Below are positions 5,406-6,046 of a stretch of 6,046 nt of DNA, one piece after another. Position numbers and translations under genes: made by a program. The number at the start of each line of letters is the position of its first letter. Positions within the stretch are counted from its first letter, which is position 1. The stretch lies in contig JAEXAW010000017.1 of the NCBI GenBank assembly GCA_023458055.1, positions 1-6,046 on the forward strand, given 5' to 3'. This DNA comes from Pseudomonadota bacterium. GTDB taxonomy: Bacteria; Pseudomonadota; Alphaproteobacteria; Sphingomonadales; Sphingomonadaceae. The notes under the pieces were generated by a model. The model was given only the letters and a program-made list of their open reading frames with translations, was not told the DNA's origin and ran no database searches.

Positions 5406-6046
5406 TTACTTTTTCAATTGCTCGTAGCTTTTTGCTATAAACTCGTTTAAGTCTTTTCCTTTCAACAAATTCTGGGAAAGTTTTGCCAAATCAAGTGCAT
5501 ATTTAATTTTAGCATTCTTAGATTCAGAATCTTCAGACTTCAACAATTCAGAGGCAAATTCAGAGTTTGAATTTACCACTAAATTGTACATTTCTGGGAA
5601 GTTGCCCATGCCGAACATTCCGCCACAGCCAGTTGCCTGCATGTCTTTCATACGACGCATAAATTCGGGTTGTGTAATAACAAAAGGAGCATCGTCGCTT
5701 GCCAAATCTTCCAACTGCACCGTGAATTTTTGATCATTTACAGCCGTTTCAATTTCTTTTTTGAGCGTCTCTTTTTCGGTATCGTTCAACTTCGATAGGA
5801 TAGGCTCGTCTTTTTTAATCAAATTATTCAAATGATCGGCATCTACTCGTGCAAATGTGATTTTATCTTTTGAAGTTTCCAATTTTTGAATCAAATGCGG
5901 AACAATTGGAGAATCTAACAAAAGAACTTCATAACCTTTATCTTTCGCTGCCTGAATGTAGCTGTATTGCTCATCGATATTGGTTGCGTACAGAATCACC
6001 AAGTTTCCGTCTTTATCAGTTTGCTGAGGTTTGATTTTCTCTTCCA
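5406..6046 (-). CDS. htpG: Molecular chaperone HtpG (Hsp90), C-terminal third, 5' end missing
   Basis: This is the last 212 residues of bacterial Hsp90, an ATP-dependent cytosolic chaperone. The reading frame is open to the right edge and begins EEKIKPQQTDKDGNLVILYATN, so the N-terminal ATPase domain and most of the middle domain lie outside the window (full length is usually about 625 residues). What remains is the end of the middle domain, with a segment typical of the family (GYEVLLLDSPIVPHLIQKLE), and the C-terminal dimerisation domain with QPEFMRRMKDM, the Gly/Met-rich GCGGMFGMGNFPEMYNLVVN, and a closing helix (LAKLSQNLLKGKDLNEFI). An apparent TTG start at 6002 is only an internal leucine, because coding continues upstream of it. 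The C-terminus is intact, and the promoter is out of view. Confidence 0.95.
   Translation of the reverse strand, partial: EEKIKPQQTDKDGNLVILYATNIDEQYSYIQAAKDKGYEVLLLDSPIVPHLIQKLETSKDKITFARVDADHLNNLIKKDEPILSKLNDTEKETLKKEIETAVNDQKFTVQLEDLASDDAPFVITQPEFMRRMKDMQATGCGGMFGMGNFPEMYNLVVNSNSEFASELLKSEDSESKNAKIKYALDLAKLSQNLLKGKDLNEFIAKSYEQLKK

Noticed and set aside
5406..6002. A standalone 198-residue protein starting at a TTG at 6002
   Set aside because: The frame stays open to the window edge with Hsp90-like sequence upstream, so the TTG is an internal leucine of a truncated htpG.
1..6046. A new defence, mobile or biosynthetic gene system
   Set aside because: All larger genes belong to common families, base composition is even apart from one hairpin, and there are no transposases, integrases, terminal repeats or CRISPR-like arrays.

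Overview
This AT-rich window looks like ordinary chromosomal sequence from a member of the Bacteroidota, most likely class Flavobacteriia and perhaps Weeksellaceae (Chryseobacterium-like). The evidence is the protein style (a TPR-type membrane histidine kinase and a long-form QueA homologue), the lack of recognisable Shine-Dalgarno sequences, A/T-rich leaders before the ATGs, and several matches to the Bacteroidota promoter pattern (TTG, a spacer of about 17-23, then TAnnTTTG). The taxonomic placement is inferred from protein resemblance; no database search was made.

Layout. The left part (1-2517, minus strand) holds a two-component system. A periplasmic-TPR histidine kinase of the HisKA_3/NarX type comes first in transcription, and its stop codon overlaps the start of a NarL/LuxR-type response regulator by 8 bases. 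The regulator runs off the left edge. The next stretch (2518-2888) is not empty. It contains a 49-codon minus-strand gene for a small basic protein (2625-2774), a candidate promoter for the kinase, and a candidate promoter for the gene to the right.

The centre (2889-4442, plus strand) is a probable two-gene operon. It encodes a QueA-type S-adenosylmethionine:tRNA ribosyltransferase-isomerase with an extra segment in its C-terminal half, and, 18 bases later, a small alkyltransferase-like protein in which the catalytic cysteine of the MGMT family is alanine. A hairpin followed by a T-rich tract (4478-4513) ends this operon. A promoter -7 element for a secreted alpha/beta hydrolase (4545-5342) lies immediately after it. 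That gene converges on the 3' end of htpG (Hsp90), which enters from the right edge on the minus strand. A GC-rich perfect hairpin sits between the two convergent genes.

How the genes relate. The kinase and regulator form one signalling pair. The QueA homologue and the alkyltransferase-like protein both act on nucleic acid and are probably co-transcribed, but no direct functional link is shown. The hydrolase and htpG look like independent neighbours. I see no mobile element, phage gene, CRISPR array, rRNA or tRNA, and no clear sign of a new multi-gene system. The points most worth a second look are the 49-residue protein, the cysteine cluster next to the dead active site of the alkyltransferase-like protein, and the insertion in the QueA homologue.
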